A DNA stretch of 64,000 nt from Fusarium oxysporum f. sp. lycopersici 4287 (GCF_000149955.1 NC_030992.1:2066978-2130977), one strand, 5' to 3'. Positions 33,509 through 51,067 are shown, numbered from the stretch's first letter. The notes: generated by a model from the sequence alone, not told the origin. A program made the numbers and translations.

Positions 33509-36500
33509 AAGGAGTGGCGCAAGATTTGCGAAAAAGATCACGTCAATCACCGACGACAGGCAGCCCGCCAGTTCGCCAGAAAGGAGAACAGTGACGATAC
33601 CTGCTTGGCTCATCTGCTATCGGGGTCAATCGACTCTGGGGCATTGGCGACAGAATAGGATGGATGTCCGAAGCGCCCCAGGCTAGGCGCTTGAAGCCAA
33701 AAGATATCCACGAGGCTTCCGCTACAAAAGGCCAAGCCGGGTAACAAACAAGGAACTGTCCCCGTTATATGCGCGCCAAAGGTTCCTGACGCCAAGCGCC
33801 GACTGTCATCGAGACCGTCTGGGAACTCTCTTTTGACTGTCTGCCAGCGAAGAGAGTCTTGGCCACATTAGACTTATCGCGGTCTGGCTTCCGGTCATAG
33901 GGGTGTTCGAGATGAGCCGCTCTAGGCGGCTGTCGTGGGTGAGAGAAAGTCGCAGAGTTGCATCTTGGACGGATGCCGATCTGGTGTGCAGACGACCCCT
34001 GCTAAACACGTACAGGGGGCCCCTATAGAGTGGGCTCTTATTGCAACGGCGGCGGCGTGAACCGTCACCACCAATTCTAGGTCCGCCGACCTCCACAGAT
34101 ATGAGCGCGGAGGTTCAACTTTTTTCGTTATGAACCTTCCCGATCTGTTACATATTTTTTAACTATGGGCTATAACCATCTAAGTATAGACCTGCCCATG
34201 CAAGATTGACTACGATATGAGGATACAAGATGTATACGAGAACCAGTGGGTTGGAAATCACCTATATGTCAGTCAAATATTACATAGACGCTTCTGGCAA
34301 ATATCACCGAAGCCCAAGATGATGACGAGATTTGAAAACACTTTGCTCCACTATTTGGTGTTATTTTCTTTTTGTGTACTCATTCAAAGTTTTGGAAAGT
34401 CTGAGGATCCTCGTCACCCTGCTGACCATCTCCTTGGCAGGTTGTGACCATCTGAGAACGAGGCCATTATCTGGTTCGATTAAGACTCGCTGATGTTTTG
34501 CATACGGACCACCATCGTTTCTCATAAACTTTTAGCTGCAAGACTTGTCCTGTAGCCCCGCAAGGTTTCCGGGAGCCCTTGCCAAATGCCTCATCTGTCA
34601 TTTGCAGGCATCTGCCCAGGCTTCGAGTGAGACGGGTTTAGACGCTGTGTGAGATTCAGGGCGCTTGGTTGGGGTTGCTTTACCCTGGTCCATGTCGGTG
34701 GCTATTTGCCTCATTGCGAGTGTCGGTATCTGTATCTGTATCTGTATCTATACCAGAAGGTCCATAGAATTTTCTATGTTTGGTTCTATTCAAGATATTG
34801 GCGGTAAAGGCCCAGTTAAAGAGGGAGAGAGAGAGAAAGATCATGCTGTAGCCGAGTTTAGGATTGCCCATATGAGACAAGGCATGGTGAGATAAGAGGA
34901 GCCATCCTGGGCTCATTATATCGTCTCATACTCGAGATAAGGAGGAAGTTTCTTGATGAACGGAGTTCAGATAATACGCACATTTTATCCGGCAGTTCTA
35001 TTCTGTATGAACCTTGGCTTGATTTTCCTTGATGAATGGAAACCAATACGTCACAAGTGTTAATACCGACCGGCAAGCGCATAATCTGTAGGACGTATAT
35101 TGTTGGATGAACACCTGAACAAAACAAGTAAGAAGTCAAGAGCCGCCCCGTTGCGGGGAGACGGATCTTGTGTCCTTTGATGAACTATCTGGGACACGTA
35201 TACATTAAATCGGAGAAGACTTTGGCATGATCCTTTTCCTAAGGCAAGAAATAGGGGGCGTGAACAAAGGTGAAAGGGATGTTGTATGTACTGTGTGTAT
35301 ATCTATGCATACTGGAGACGAGACGAGATGAGATGAGATGAACGAAACAACACCATGTTGTTCTCCCTAAGGCCCAGTAAGTTCAGATGATGAGAGGACC
35401 TTTGCAGATGCCCTGACAAGGTAAAAACAAGTACGTAGCGTCACTTCACGCGTGGCCAGCACTGGTTTGTTTGCCACAGACAGCCTGACCCCTGGTTTGA
35501 GCCAAGCTGCAGCCATCTTTGAATATGGAAACATGCTAACGCTGCAGTGAGAGGCATCTAGACTGCAAACCCACACACATGGGGCTTGCAGAGAGACAAA
35601 CCCCGCCATGAGGCTCGCGACACGCCTCGATAGCAAATCAAGATTGAAGTGTATCAGATTGAGTCTAGTTAGGCTTCGAGGCCCGTCTTCCCAGATGATC
35701 TGAACGGAAACCGGTGACTGGATTAACAATGTAAGTCATGATCACATCAAGGCCATTCCAGGGGCGGGTGGGGATGTGATAGAGATGATGCAGTGCATAC
35801 AAGTATGTATGGAATGACAATCTCAAGCGCCCATGAATAAAATGCCTCTGATGAACATGGCCGTAGCTTCTGATTCCCTGGCGAGCGATACGTTGGTATA
35901 TTCCCTTTGCACCTTTATAAAAATCTGGCGACAAATCACCACGACCAAGGCTCAAGCCATTCAGAGCCAGCAACAAGTCCTAGAAATCTTGTGATAGTTA
36001 GTCTTCCACAACATGGAATTGATTGATTGATACACATACAAAATGGTTAGCTGATCTTAGCTCGAGTACTTAGTCGTGTATGGACATCATGTTAACGAGT
36101 GAGCGAGTATACCTCGAATGCTATGGTAGCAGACTCACTGATACGTGTGGAGGTCCGATGCCTGACGACGGCTGCCTGTATCGCCTATTCAACATGATAC
36201 GCTATTCTCTGGAGTTCGAGTTGTAAGAACACAACGATTACAGTTCTAACCGCCATGCTCAATAATCCTGACAACGGCAGCTGAATTCTGAATCCAAGCG
36301 AACTGGACAACCTCCACCTCTAGGTGGAGAATGAAACCACTGAGAGTTTGCATCCTATCTGTTTGTCCTGGACCTAGCTGTCATTGAGCGCGCGGAATTG
36401 GGCAAGAAGTGCAAGTGCTGATCATGAGCTAGAGCCTAAGAGCTGCAGTGTCGAGACAACTACTGAGCAGCTGAGAGCGCCCAAGCCGACTTCGCAGAAT

Positions 36501-39500
36501 ATAGGGTGAATATAAAATGCACTGATCAGTTGTACTCCACAACTATTCGCTGTATCCAAGCTCAATATTGTGACCCATCTCATGTTGCCGATAGCAGCGT
36601 AGTCTTGTGAGCCAAGATCTTGGACAGCTTTTGAATGAGTTGCCGCAACGCACATGTAGGTCCCAAGAACGATGTTGATTACAGACGTTTATTATTGACT
36701 GGAGATAATTTGGTGCCTTGTAACAGGTATGTGGATATGGATATAGCCTTTCGTGATATGCAAGTGCTCCTGGCTGTTCGGCGCTCTCTGCGTTGCCCAC
36801 TCTCACCTCTATTCCGGCAGAAGACACTGCACTAGTGCAGAGTCCATAGTTGAGGATGTAGCTGTCCAGATACCCACAGGAGGGAGGTTCACCGAGTTTG
36901 GCAGAGTATATGTTTTCGTGTAAGGCCTAGCAGAAACCCAGCAATCCACCAAGAAGTGGTAAAGTTCACGTCATTTGTTTGTGAAAGTGAAGACGATGAT
37001 CTCAAACAAGCCACATCCAAATACGGGACTGGTTTCATATTTAGGTGAGCCACTCAGGCTGGCTATTCGTATGCTAATTAGCTCAGCAAGGACAAGTTCG
37101 AAAGGCTTAGGACTTGGGAGTGTGAGAATGGTTCGATACTTAGCCAATCCACTCCGTATACCGGGTACGAATCGAGCACCTGGGGTAAAGTGGATGTACC
37201 CGGTAGAGACAGGAAAGGACAGGGAGGACCGGCATTGATAGGCTTGCACACTGCCCTTCTAGAAAACCACCGTGCCAAGCTCTGGTCTGACAGCCGTGGA
37301 GACTTCGCAAGCTGGGAACCTGTTGGGTTTAGCCTATTTATCAAGCTTCAATGCGCTCGGCATTGACTATACCACACTTTCAAGCACTGGCCAGTCTTTA
37401 GTGTGAACATTGATGATTACCACTGCGTCACAATAGCAGAGTTCGAGAGGTTTGGACAGGGTGCCGAGGCGAGGTCTGGTGCGGCAGAGGCAAAGCCACC
37501 TAAACGTGGATTGACAAGGATACTGAGAAACCCATGCACAAACCCAGGGTTTCAAGCGGCCTCAAGGTCCAAATCGGGGGACAGAGCCGACGTACCATGA
37601 GAAGTGCGAAAAGCACGCACCACTCACCGATACTAGCCAGGCCTGTCAGGCTGCCAGGATGTTAGCCTCATGCCTATGGCCTATGAAGCGGAAAGAAGAG
37701 ACCACAACTAAGAAGTAGGAGGCAAGATCTAGTCCTCCCCAATCTTTCAGCCCTGATCAACAAGACATGGAGAATGATGAAGCGCCAGTTCTTTATATAA
37801 GCCTTGTGGCTGCAGAAGATGCTGGTGTATCCCCCACATATGCAGGTCCGATGCGCCCATGTCTTGTTTGCTTTTTCGAAGATATAGTTGTGAGCTCCTA
37901 TAACAGGGCCAGTACAGTATCGATCCTAAATCATGCGACTTAACTTAGTTGATAGTCAGCCCTGCTGATCAGTTTCAAGGGTGCTCCGAGAATGAGAGAA
38001 AAAACCGAAGAGTTCAGCTAGATCGAAATGCTGGGAGGGTGTTGCCGATAGCTCCTTGCGGCTCCGTTGAACCTGCTGCGTGCCAGGGGACATCTCGGCC
38101 GGAGTGGAGTGTTGTTCGAGTGTTCACGTCATGTTGGGAGAATGAACATCCATCCTGTATAATCAGTGCCGTAGAGCCCCTGAGAGATAGGAATGATGAC
38201 TGGGCGTTTATGGAAATGACCTTGATAAACAACAATAGCAGCCGCTGGATCCCACTAACTTGGGTAGAGCGTGGCGCTTAGGAAGTCTTATTAATTCTTA
38301 TTGCTCCCGCTAGTCTCTCGGCCGACTCTTGAAAGCCTAAATCATGCAGCTCCGAACTGTGGACACTAGTTCTTATGGATAACTTCCGCTTGGTAATAAT
38401 AGGTCGAGTCAGGAGCAACTACAAGGGGGACGAAAGAACTTCTCCGGAGATATCCACACGTCCCAGCGTTGCTGTTGCTATGCGCCGTGGCCAGGGGAGG
38501 AAGGAAGATCATTTTGGAGATTCGAAATGGCCGTGTGAGGATACGATGTATGCCGCCTGTCACTGAGGTGAGAGAGGAGGCCCAGAAGATGAAATAAGTC
38601 TGGACCAAGAGTATCAAGGTAGCAACCCGTACGGGAACGACGCACTGCGACTTAGGAGAGCCCGATATTGATAAGAATACCCAGGCTCCAGGCACCTAGC
38701 CAGGATCCTGTCCCTAATCGATGGAACCAACCAACAGCCATCGGTTAGAAGTTGGGATGATACATAACTGGGATGTCAACGAGCGGTCTGTAAGTTCTTC
38801 GCGGAAACGATAGAGAAGCCTGATGCTAATCTCAGCTGTTTGATAGTTTTTGTCATGTTTTCTACCAAGTTAGAGAAGCGAGGCCAAATCCGGTGAACCT
38901 CTTCTTGTCTGGGTTGTTTATGTGGAGCCTTCAAGCTTCAGTTGCGCCTTCGAAACACTGTATGCAGGTGCATGTATGCGATAAAACGTGACGCCATTGG
39001 ATGGATGTCGTGCGATGGTTGCTCAGGACGTCGACCACGACAACAAAAGCTTCCATGTTTGTGACAGAAACTCCTAGATCCTCGCTCTAGAGTTTCAGGC
39101 TCACCAAAAAAGCACAAGCAGCTACTAACCTATCGCAACTGCCATGGTTGTCGTCCGTTCCATTCGGTCCCCGCCCGCCCCTAGTTTCCATTGTCAAGAC
39201 AGGGTCCTTACAGCCCCAGTCAAGCCCCAAACAACGCTGTTCCCGCTATGCTTAAGCGAAGCGTCCGCTAATTCAGGCACCTTACGGGAGTCTCTAGGTA
39301 GTGCCTGATTTTACCTCCACTTCTGTTCATTCATCGCTGCCGCTGTCAGAGAAAGTCTGACAGACAGGAGCCATGTGTGACCGAAAGCACGCTGTGCAAA
39401 TAGAAGGAAGCATGGACAGCGCCACCAAATGACAGGCAGGAGCCAAGAGCTTGGACCATCTTCACTTCTTTCTTGCTAGACAACTCACCAACCTAGCCCA

Positions 39501-41251
39501 CATTAGAACACACCCGAAGCCTTCTGGATCCAACCCATATCGTATCGTAAGTCTCGCTTCTCGCCTTACTCGCCTCGTCTGAAAGGCTACTTTGAGCTCT
39601 AGGGCCAGATGCTGCGTGCACCTACACTTGACGGGCATCTGTGTACTTGCCCAGGTCCTGGACAGAATATAGACCCGTAGCTCTGGGTCGGTCCGGCATT
39701 GATAGACCTTGACCTCTGATCTTTGATCGTTGCCCCTGGTTAGCCTCAGCTTATCAATGAAGCCGACAAAAAGGAAGAAAACCCCGTCTTACCTCAAGAA
39801 GAACATCCTGGAGTGCCTTTGATTTAAATCAAGGATTTTACTGATGACTGTTAAGCCGGAGACTGGGACGTCCAAAGCTGCAGAACAGGAACTGTCAACT
39901 TGAAGCAGTTCCATATCGACTGGTACCTTGCTGCTCTGGCGGTTACAGAACCAAGTACATAGTCAAGCAAACCTTGGTATCGAAGGCTATCAGAAAGACG
40001 TTCATAATCGCTGTCGACCTGGTCCCTGCCACTTTCGCTAACATGAGCCCGAGTTTCTGGTCATGGAACTTGGGACCCGCATAGCATGGCCTGGTGTCCC
40101 CTGGCATAAATGAAGACGTACGTACGTATTGTATGTACTAGTCTAGTCCTTGCAACAGATGTCTAATCTGGTGTGAGGAGGAATCCGCTTTTCAGGACCA
40201 TTTAGTGGGAGCAAGGCCGAGAGGACCTTTAGGAACGAGACCGAGTACGCACCCTCGATCAAGACACAAAGCCGTGCCTGTCTAGCATCTAAAAACAACA
40301 AAAGCCGGAGGAAGTAGACAGGATCGACAGATGCCTCGGGTAATGCTACAGTACTTAGAAAAGACGAGCGGCATCAGGGCATGCTCTTCCCCGGTTTGGT
40401 CATTTGGGGGCCCATACGTTACCATCATTTGGGGGTTTAGCCTGTCGGTTGGGAACTTGGGGGTTACTCTACAGCACTCTCTTCTTCATAGTCGCCATCC
40501 CCTCTGTGCGCTCCAATAACACAGCTGGTCCAGACGCCAGCATGATGTGCCGTCTGCCTTAAAAGAGATTATGCTGGTATTGGCTGCTCTGCAAGTTCGT
40601 GGGAGCCATGCCTGTCAGGCTTGAGTCAGCATTCAGAAACAGCATCCACAAGGGAACTCAAATCTTGAGCTCCGTTTCCCCACCATGATCCATCCCAACA
40701 TCGACACCACCATCTCATCATTCATGCCCGCACCCCGGTCCTGTCACTAGCCACCTCCACATTGGCAACAACCAGAATGAGACCGGCGACTGGGGTTCGG
40801 CCGGGTCAGTCGTACAATTCTGGGCCTCCGAAGTCATTCTACTACCGGTCCTGTCCCATCTTCTAGACGCCTCTCCTTACTTACTTCTAGGCTCGATCTC
40901 CTCCTTCCAATTCCGTCCTTATTTCTGTTTATGTTACCCAGCCTCTTGGGAGCATATCAATCACCATCAAGCTGCACCATCATCATTATTGCCGTCGTTG
41001 TTGACCGTACACCCATACTGTCAACCAATACGGTATAACGAGCCACACCTCCTAGAGAGTGCTTGGATCTGGTATCACTTGGAATGATCGACTTCTGATA
41101 GCTCATCAACGACACTCCAATCATTCTTTTCTTGTCTTTCCCGCATCATTGTCTCTCATTTACTCAGGTATAAGTTCTCTGAGACAATACCAACAAACCG
41201 AATCACGACCTCAACCACCAGCAGATTTCACTCGTTACCACCGGCATAGTT
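33509..41251. other. 7.7-kb region without recognisable genes
   Basis: GC content is ordinary, so this is not a RIP relic. It contains only short frames without motifs. Short tandem repeats occur (GTATCT x4 at 34726-34749, GAGAC/GATGA runs near 35318-35341, TACG repeats near 40125). From about 40680 it is C/T-rich and must include the leader of the zinc-cluster regulator. It may hold long non-coding RNA or distant control elements; none can be shown here. Confidence 0.5.
34726..34749 (+). repeat. Microsatellite GTATCT x4
   Basis: Four perfect 6-bp units in non-coding DNA. Confidence 0.9.
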
Positions 41252-44198
<2,947 letters not shown>

Positions 44199-45922
44199 AA
44201 AATCGATCGCAGAAAGGGCATGGGAGGGCGAACCTTGACTTTTTTCCTCGGTAACTCAACCGTCAACGTCGTGAGGGCGAGCTGAGATAGGACAATATTT
44301 ACTTTCTTTCTTGTATCTCTTCTTTTTCGTGACGATTGTTACTATTCATGTACATAGATAGGAGGAATAAGTCGCTGGGCGATGCGCGACGGACGCATAG
44401 CTCAGGAAGCTCAACGCGGCAATCGGAATTGGACTTTTGGGCGCAATGGAAACTTGCAGCATTTACAGGCGAACGGGATGGTTGAGTCAACAGATGTTTC
44501 ATGAGGGCGGGATCCTCGACAGACAACGAACTGGTACGAAATACTTGAAGAAAAGCATTAGCCATTGTATATTAGAATAGCTTGGAAACATTGAACACGA
44601 ACAGAGCAAAATGAAATAAAAGATTGTAAACTAGTGAATCTGGGGTCTATTAATTGTTGAGTGATTATTTCCACTACGAGTCAGTGCAAGCAGTGAACTA
44701 ACAGTGTAACGAGTTAGAGGCTCGTGGTTGTCATTGAAGATTCGGTAGAATAAGCTGGCCCTGTAAACTCTAAGGAAACTTTTCAGGGTTGGGATTGGAG
44801 CGCATGGTTATTTGAGTGATCATCTGCCCAATTGCCATACCCGGTACGTACCTTGGTATGTGAGAAGGATGGAAGAAAGAACGAAAGAAAGACATGACAA
44901 TGGTAACCTAGGTACCTACCTACCTTAAGGTGGTAGTGCTAGCATCTCGTGTGGTAGTAGAGATGGCTACGTACCTTAGATCGGGTTGCTCTGACAAGTG
45001 TGAACTCTGAAAGAAGCTTCCTTACTAGTGCCGACGGGCAAGATCTCTCTAACGGTGTTGCATTGCCAGGATCTGGGATCAACTGATTGACGTCCAATGG
45101 AAGTGGAGCTGGGACTTGAGACGATTGATTTCTAGGGAGCCTGGGACGTGTGAATGCTTCATGTGGCGGGTGGGATACGATTAAGCTTAGCGATTGGCTC
45201 GACCAACGGGCACCGGCCCGCAGAGCCACAAACCATGGGTTCGTCCCAAACGGGACCTGATAGCGAGATGAAGCAGGGGTCTAGCATGCAGGACAGTGCA
45301 CTAAAGGTGTAGTCGGGTGCATAGCATAGCATAAGGTAGTGTCGGCCAACTAATCACACTATGCAAACTCCTTATGCACCACTAAATGCTGTACGGTGAC
45401 AGACAGTTCGCATAATATCTATGGAGATTGCGGGATGTGCCGTCCCGGGAGAGGAATTTTCTTTTTAAATTTCTTGCTAGTGTGCAAAGCACTTGTTATA
45501 AGCGTAGGCCAAGCATAAAAGTATCATGACCACTCGTGAAACTCTCATGTTTGATCCCTCATGATAACTAACATACGCACGGTGGCGATCGTCACCAAAA
45601 GAAGTTGTAGCTCTGGCACTGGACTGTTTTACTAGCTCGAGTCACCGTTTCTCTATATGTACGGTTTCTCCCTACTGCAAAGACACTTTCTTGCCCAATG
45701 CTAAACTGTAAACAATGTTTGGAGCACTGTCAGTTGAACCTGTAACATGTAGAGTTTATACGTGTGCTTTCTATAAACAAACGCCTTGTCTGTCATGGCG
45801 TCATGAACTGACATACGTAAAACCTCTTGAAACATCCCCTAAAGTATCCAAAAATACTTCAAACTCTAAACAAACAGACATCACAACGTCAACCTCTGTC
45901 TTGATAATTCAACGCCTTCGCC
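44199..45922. other. Convergent intergenic region between the Zn2Cys6 gene and the MFS gene
   Basis: 1.7 kb. It holds a CCTAGGTACC-type repeat cluster around 44905-44935. No ORF or RNA gene supported. Confidence 0.45.
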
Positions 45923-47897
45923 TCACGCTTCACCGACACCCTCGTTCTCAGCTACAACAGCCCTTGCTGCTTCTTCATCTGGCTGCTCATCTTCCCGCTT
46001 ATCGTCAGGTGCTTTCTTTCCTGTCAGAGCTTGAAACAAAACGACCACGACACCCAGCGTGGCCATGGCCTGCCAGACGCCTCTCGTAGCGCCAGCATAG
46101 CCTTCTATCGCAATGTTTTGCTCTACCGGACTCAAGTCACCGCCGTGCACCAACCCTGGCGTGTTAATCAAGCTAGACACCAGTCTCTGTCGAGCATGAC
46201 TCAGATGCTCACCACCGTCCAGCTGGAGGAATCCTGACACAAGATTACCCCTCAGTAAGCGGTAGAAGATACCGCCGGCCACCGCAGTGCCGAAACTTGA
46301 ACCCGAGCCTCGGAACGTACCCAGTAGACTGGTGGCGATGTATCGGGTATCATCATGGCTGAGGTGCAGAATATGCGCAAGGGTGTAGTTGACTCCTCCA
46401 CCCGTCGCAAGGCCGTTGATCAGAACGACTACGACGAAGAGAGCAAGAGGAAGACTCGTGGTACTAATAAGTGATAGTACATAGGTGCTCGCAGTGAAGA
46501 TGGCAAGGGCTGAAATGGACGGGAGCCAAAAAGCACCGTCTCGGCGCACATGAAGCCAGCCGACGAGGATACCACCCAGACCAAATCCTATGTTTGTAGG
46601 AATGAGGATGGAGCCTGCAGCTGCTGGAGAAGAGCCTCGAACTGCAAGCATGAATATAGGCGCGTAGAACAAAACGCTCCAACGGGCTATCATGAGACCT
46701 AGCTGTGCGAAACATGAGAATAAGATACCCCATGAAGAGAGAACCTTGACGGGTATGATGGGATCTGCTACCAGGTAGTTCTCAACTGCAAGGAAGAGCA
46801 GAAGGATGACGGGTGCGACACACAGGGGTATTGTTTGGATCTCATCGGCGATTGCGTAGAGAAACAGCACGATAGACGTAGTCTTGAAGTGTGAGTTAGT
46901 CACGATTCTGTGTGAGAGAAGCATGCGAAGCTTACTAAAAGACCAGCCCCAAGGTAGTCGATTCGCGCGAGCTTCTGTCTAGTAGATGTCTTGGTATCAT
47001 GTGCTTCTGCTGCAGCGGGTATACTGATAAATACTCCCAAACCTGTGGCGAAAGCGAAAGGGATTTGTCCCCAGAACAGTGGCCTCTATGGCTGGTTAGT
47101 CACTGCACCGAAAGTTCTCAGTCCAAATGAGTTCAACGTACCCATCCTACAACTGGCATCAGACCCCCGAATACGATAGCACCAAAGGAAACACCAGCAG
47201 TAAAGCCCGCGTTAATCAAGCCTAGCACAAGACCTCTCGACTTCTCGCTGGCTAACTCCAACCCAATAATAATGGCGAGTGACAAAACTCCAGCACCGCC
47301 TGTACCTGCAATGACCCGGCCAGTAACAAATGTACCAAACGAAGTCGAGACGGTACAGATCAGTCCACCAGTGGCTATGAGAACCGCAATGGGGAGAATA
47401 AGAGTCCTGGGTGGGAAGATGGTTGCCAGGCGCCCTGCTACAGGAGCGAGAGAAGACATGGGAATGAGGTAGGCACTGGTGAACCACATGGCAGATGAAC
47501 CGTGGGAACCAAGTTGAGATGCAATGGGCGCCCTGAATCAGAGTCATACCAGACATATTACATGCTACAGATGAGTCAGTAAATCGTGAAATTTACAGTA
47601 GGAAAATCGCAGATGATGAATAACCTCTTACCTGTTAAGAAGATGAGGAGCCACAAGCTCACTCCTATCGCAATTTCCTCTCGCAAGTGGGATGTGGACT
47701 TTGGATTGAGTCTCAACATGACGAGAATTGCTATCCTTCTGCGTACTCAACCGTACTGCCGAGCTTGATCTCGAGCTTGAGCTTGACCCAGCAAGCAAGG
47801 GCGTCTCCTCTGAAGTGAAAGGCGTGTCGTCGCGAGGGTTAGAGGACGGACCCGGTGCGGCGCTGCCGGAGCCGGAAGTCTGCGCCGGAGAATGCAT
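45923..47897 (-). CDS. MFS multidrug/amino-acid-type transporter (DHA2/Vba-like)
   Basis: A reading that stays in frame uses exons 47897-47632, 47532-47142, 47085-46936 and 46882-45923 (588 residues; introns 99, 56 and 53 nt). The N-terminus is a Ser-rich cytosolic tail with EETPLLAGSSSSS, common in vacuolar MFS proteins. Then come MWFTSAYLIPMSSLAPVAGR, GRVIAGTGGAGVLSLAIII with the motif-C-like GLINAGFTAGVSFGAIVFGG, RPLFWGQIPFAFATGLG and a long series of helices. The C-terminus is charged (KREDEQPDEEAARAV). The in-frame model lacks a first helix; a good one exists in another frame at 47698-47632 and continues at 47564, see findings. Export of drugs or vacuolar uptake of basic amino acids is the family role; the substrate is unknown. 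Exon boundaries near the start are uncertain. Confidence 0.8.
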
Positions 47898-50800
47898 GAC
47901 AATCGGGCTTAACGAGTGTGACAGGATCGCTAGAAAGTCAATACTATTACATGATCTAAGGATAACGAGGAGTGCGTTGTTGTCTGAATGGTTTGGGGGA
48001 ATGACGTGTGTTACGCCATTGCTGTCGCCATGACCGGTGATGACGTTAGTGACGGGTTAGGTGATAACGCCGGGCGGGGATCGGAGACCGGAGATCTGGA
48101 GGTTCAACGCCGACAACGGATGCCGACTTGAATCGGAGGGGCATTTGGTTCCGGGGCCGGGAGGAAAGGCTACAGTCACATAGATTTAAGGAGGAAGAAT
48201 TTGTGCAACGGCGTGATGAAGTCTGAATTTTTTGTAATATGACTTTGTTCGGAACACGCACTGGTAAGTAGCTTCGTACAGTATAGTTATCTTGGATGAG
48301 ATGAGCTTTCCGAGGTGCATGTATGCTCAAAGTGAATAGTTTGGTTTCATGAAACAACTTAACTCCTTTCGCTTTCAAGTGATCTCCTCTAGCAACCCCC
48401 TTGAGTTCTGAACTGAAAAGGCACCAATGCTATGCAGTTTTTCCAACTCCAGCTCATATTGAGATAGGCAGTTCAAAATACGGTGGAAAGACCCTGCGTC
48501 TGCATCGGTTACAGGCCCTTTGTGCTACTGCAAGAATGGGGAGCTCAATTAACACGACAAAATGAGCAGAGATTTGACGTGGCAGCTAAGTTGGCCCAAT
48601 GGCATAAATCGCTTGAATGGGAGCTCCTCAGTGGATAAGAAGGTGATGATCTGGTGTCACTCACTAATAAGCACCGCCATTTTAAGGGAGCGCCAAAATG
48701 AGCTACACGAGGGACAGTCAAGACCAAAGACCAGTCGAGGCCATGCCATGCGGGCATTATCGGTTAGGCTCGTGATCAACGTGCGTCTTGGCTGCAGATG
48801 TTGATATTGGTTGAGTATTCTTGTTGCGGTGAGAAGCGGAATGATGGCTGAAAACTGAAAACCGAAATCTGAAATCTGAAATCTGAGAATCAGCTGAAGT
48901 GAAGTGACGGTCAATCAGTCTTGATGCACCCACAGACCGTTTGCCTAATGGCGATGGCGGGCCGACGATCAAGGCTTGGTGAAAGCTTGTCGACTTGTCA
49001 TGCTATGCCATCCCTGTCAAGAGACATGACGTAGGATCTTCAGCTTTGAGTGAATGAGGATAAAACAAGAGAACCAGAGGAGCGACGGCACGACGGCGCG
49101 GGCGCAGTATGGAGTCTACTGTGTGAACAGACTGCTATCACTACCTACCTATTCACCACAGAGAAAATAAGCGTAAAGTGGCTTGAGAACTGGAGAGCAA
49201 TGAGCAACCATTGCCAGTGGAGCGATGCTCAAAAGTCGGACAACAGCGGAGCCGCGGCAATCAATATGGGGAAATAAAGTAGGCACCGAGATTCTTTTCC
49301 AGCACTGATGGTGTTGTCATTCTAGCATTAGGAAACGGTCTTTTTGTGTATTGTATTGTGTCATTTTGTGTTGTATTGCATAGAATCATCAGTTTTTGGA
49401 CGCAGACTCTTGAACTTGAGGGAAGTAAAGGCCCGACCGAAACAAAACTCATAATCAGAAACCATCCAATTGAGGATGAGAATCCATGCAACAGTCGCAA
49501 ATAGCGGTTGTGTGGGAGTTCAGGAGAGGACGGGAAGGAGACTTGGAGTGTGATGATGATGACGATGACGATCCAATGGTGTATCAATTCCCCCAATGGA
49601 AACCACTACGTAGCGCAACTTATCGCTCAACCATTCATCACGCGCCAATGTCATCTTCACCTCAATTCCGTGCGCGGCATTTTTTAGATCAAAAATCATT
49701 CGCCTAATCAAGCGACCGAACTGAAGGTAAAGACTAAAGTTGTCTTTAGCTTAGCTGAGCAGCCAAGATTCAACCAAGACCCTGCCGAGACAGAGAATTG
49801 GATCTGCTTTGAAGAGATTTTCTTGCATGATTTTTGTCTTATGCAGGTCTCGATGCAACGGACAACGGACCGCGCCAATAGCTACCTAATAATCAATGGC
49901 TAAAATAATAACAACCTTCTTTTACCCACCCCGGAAATCAATGGCATTGGGTCTGTTCAAGCTTAGACCAATAGACCAACAGAAAAGCCATCAACCCCAG
50001 AATTACCCAACGACTCGAGTCACCTGACAATCGAGTACCCGATTAGTTGGTAAATTATCCATTGACTCGTATGCAGTGCGACCTGAAGGGACTTGACTTT
50101 CATAACTCAGCCAATTGAGTTAAACTGCCGTCTCCCGACTCTCCAAGACCTCGTACTCATCCGATTTTAGAGTAGCCTGAACTCTACCAAACTCTTGTCC
50201 CCTCTTATACTCCAATCTTCACCGTTTGAATCGAACTGCCTCTATGGAATGCCGTTGTAAAAGTATCCACATCGTTGGGGTGTCGACTCTTATTTAGCCT
50301 CATGATCCAGCGCTCCCAGCTCCACGGTCTCCCGACTGCCGGCGGGGCACCTCATGGATCCATTGGCTGGCTCACTCTCACCCACTCTTTGGTGGCTGAG
50401 ATACCCGCTAAAGCCGCTAAAAAAAAATCACCCCGGTTTTTTCTCTCCGGCGGGTTTTGGGGGGCTTGGACCTTGGACACAACCACTTTTGACGATTGAC
50501 CAGAACCTGACCTGGCCTGGCTTTTCTTGCTTGTTCCTTCTACAATCAAGAACTAGGACAAGCATAAACTTGACAGGAAGGGAAGGGACACATATTTCTT
50601 TCCTTCTTCTCGGTTATTAGCAAAGTCTTCAACAGATTATCTTGTCTTTCCTTTTTTTGTCGCTTGTTCATCTCTTCCTAGGCATCTCATCATCCCCCCG
50701 GTAGGCACATCCCGACGGGAATACGCCGCCGCAGTACGCCGAAAACCAGACAATATCCGCCATCTGACAGCCCAGCACGGGCAGCCACGATCCCAAGGTT

Positions 50801-51067
50801 ACGTTACCTGCCCTGGGCTTATTAGCCTTTGGTAGCCTCTACCCGCCAAAACTCGACTTCCAACCGACTCTTCTGCCGATCCAATTTCATCCTACTCTCC
50901 CAGTAATCTCCTGAATTCAACTCCGATATTCTAACATCGAACCTTCAAAGACATGGCACGCTCATCAAGGTAGCAACGGCTCCAACTTGTCAAGGCAGCC
51001 TCGATCTCAGCTTCACACCCAATTTCACGAGTGACGAGTCCATGTCTCTTCCAATTCCGTCCTCGAT
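47898..51067. promoter_or_regulatory. 3.2-kb divergent region between the MFS gene and the fusion gene
   Basis: Contains a TGACGT CRE-like core near 48040 in the MFS promoter, a GAAATCT x3 tandem at 48864-48884 and a GATGAT/GACGAT run at 49550-49575. The last about 600 bp before 51068 are C/T-rich and look like promoter and leader. No gene was recognised. Confidence 0.45.

Noticed and set aside
50215..50250. Minus-strand GTTCGATTC resembling a tRNA B box
   Set aside because: The flanking bases do not form a T stem or an acceptor stem, so no tRNA can be folded.
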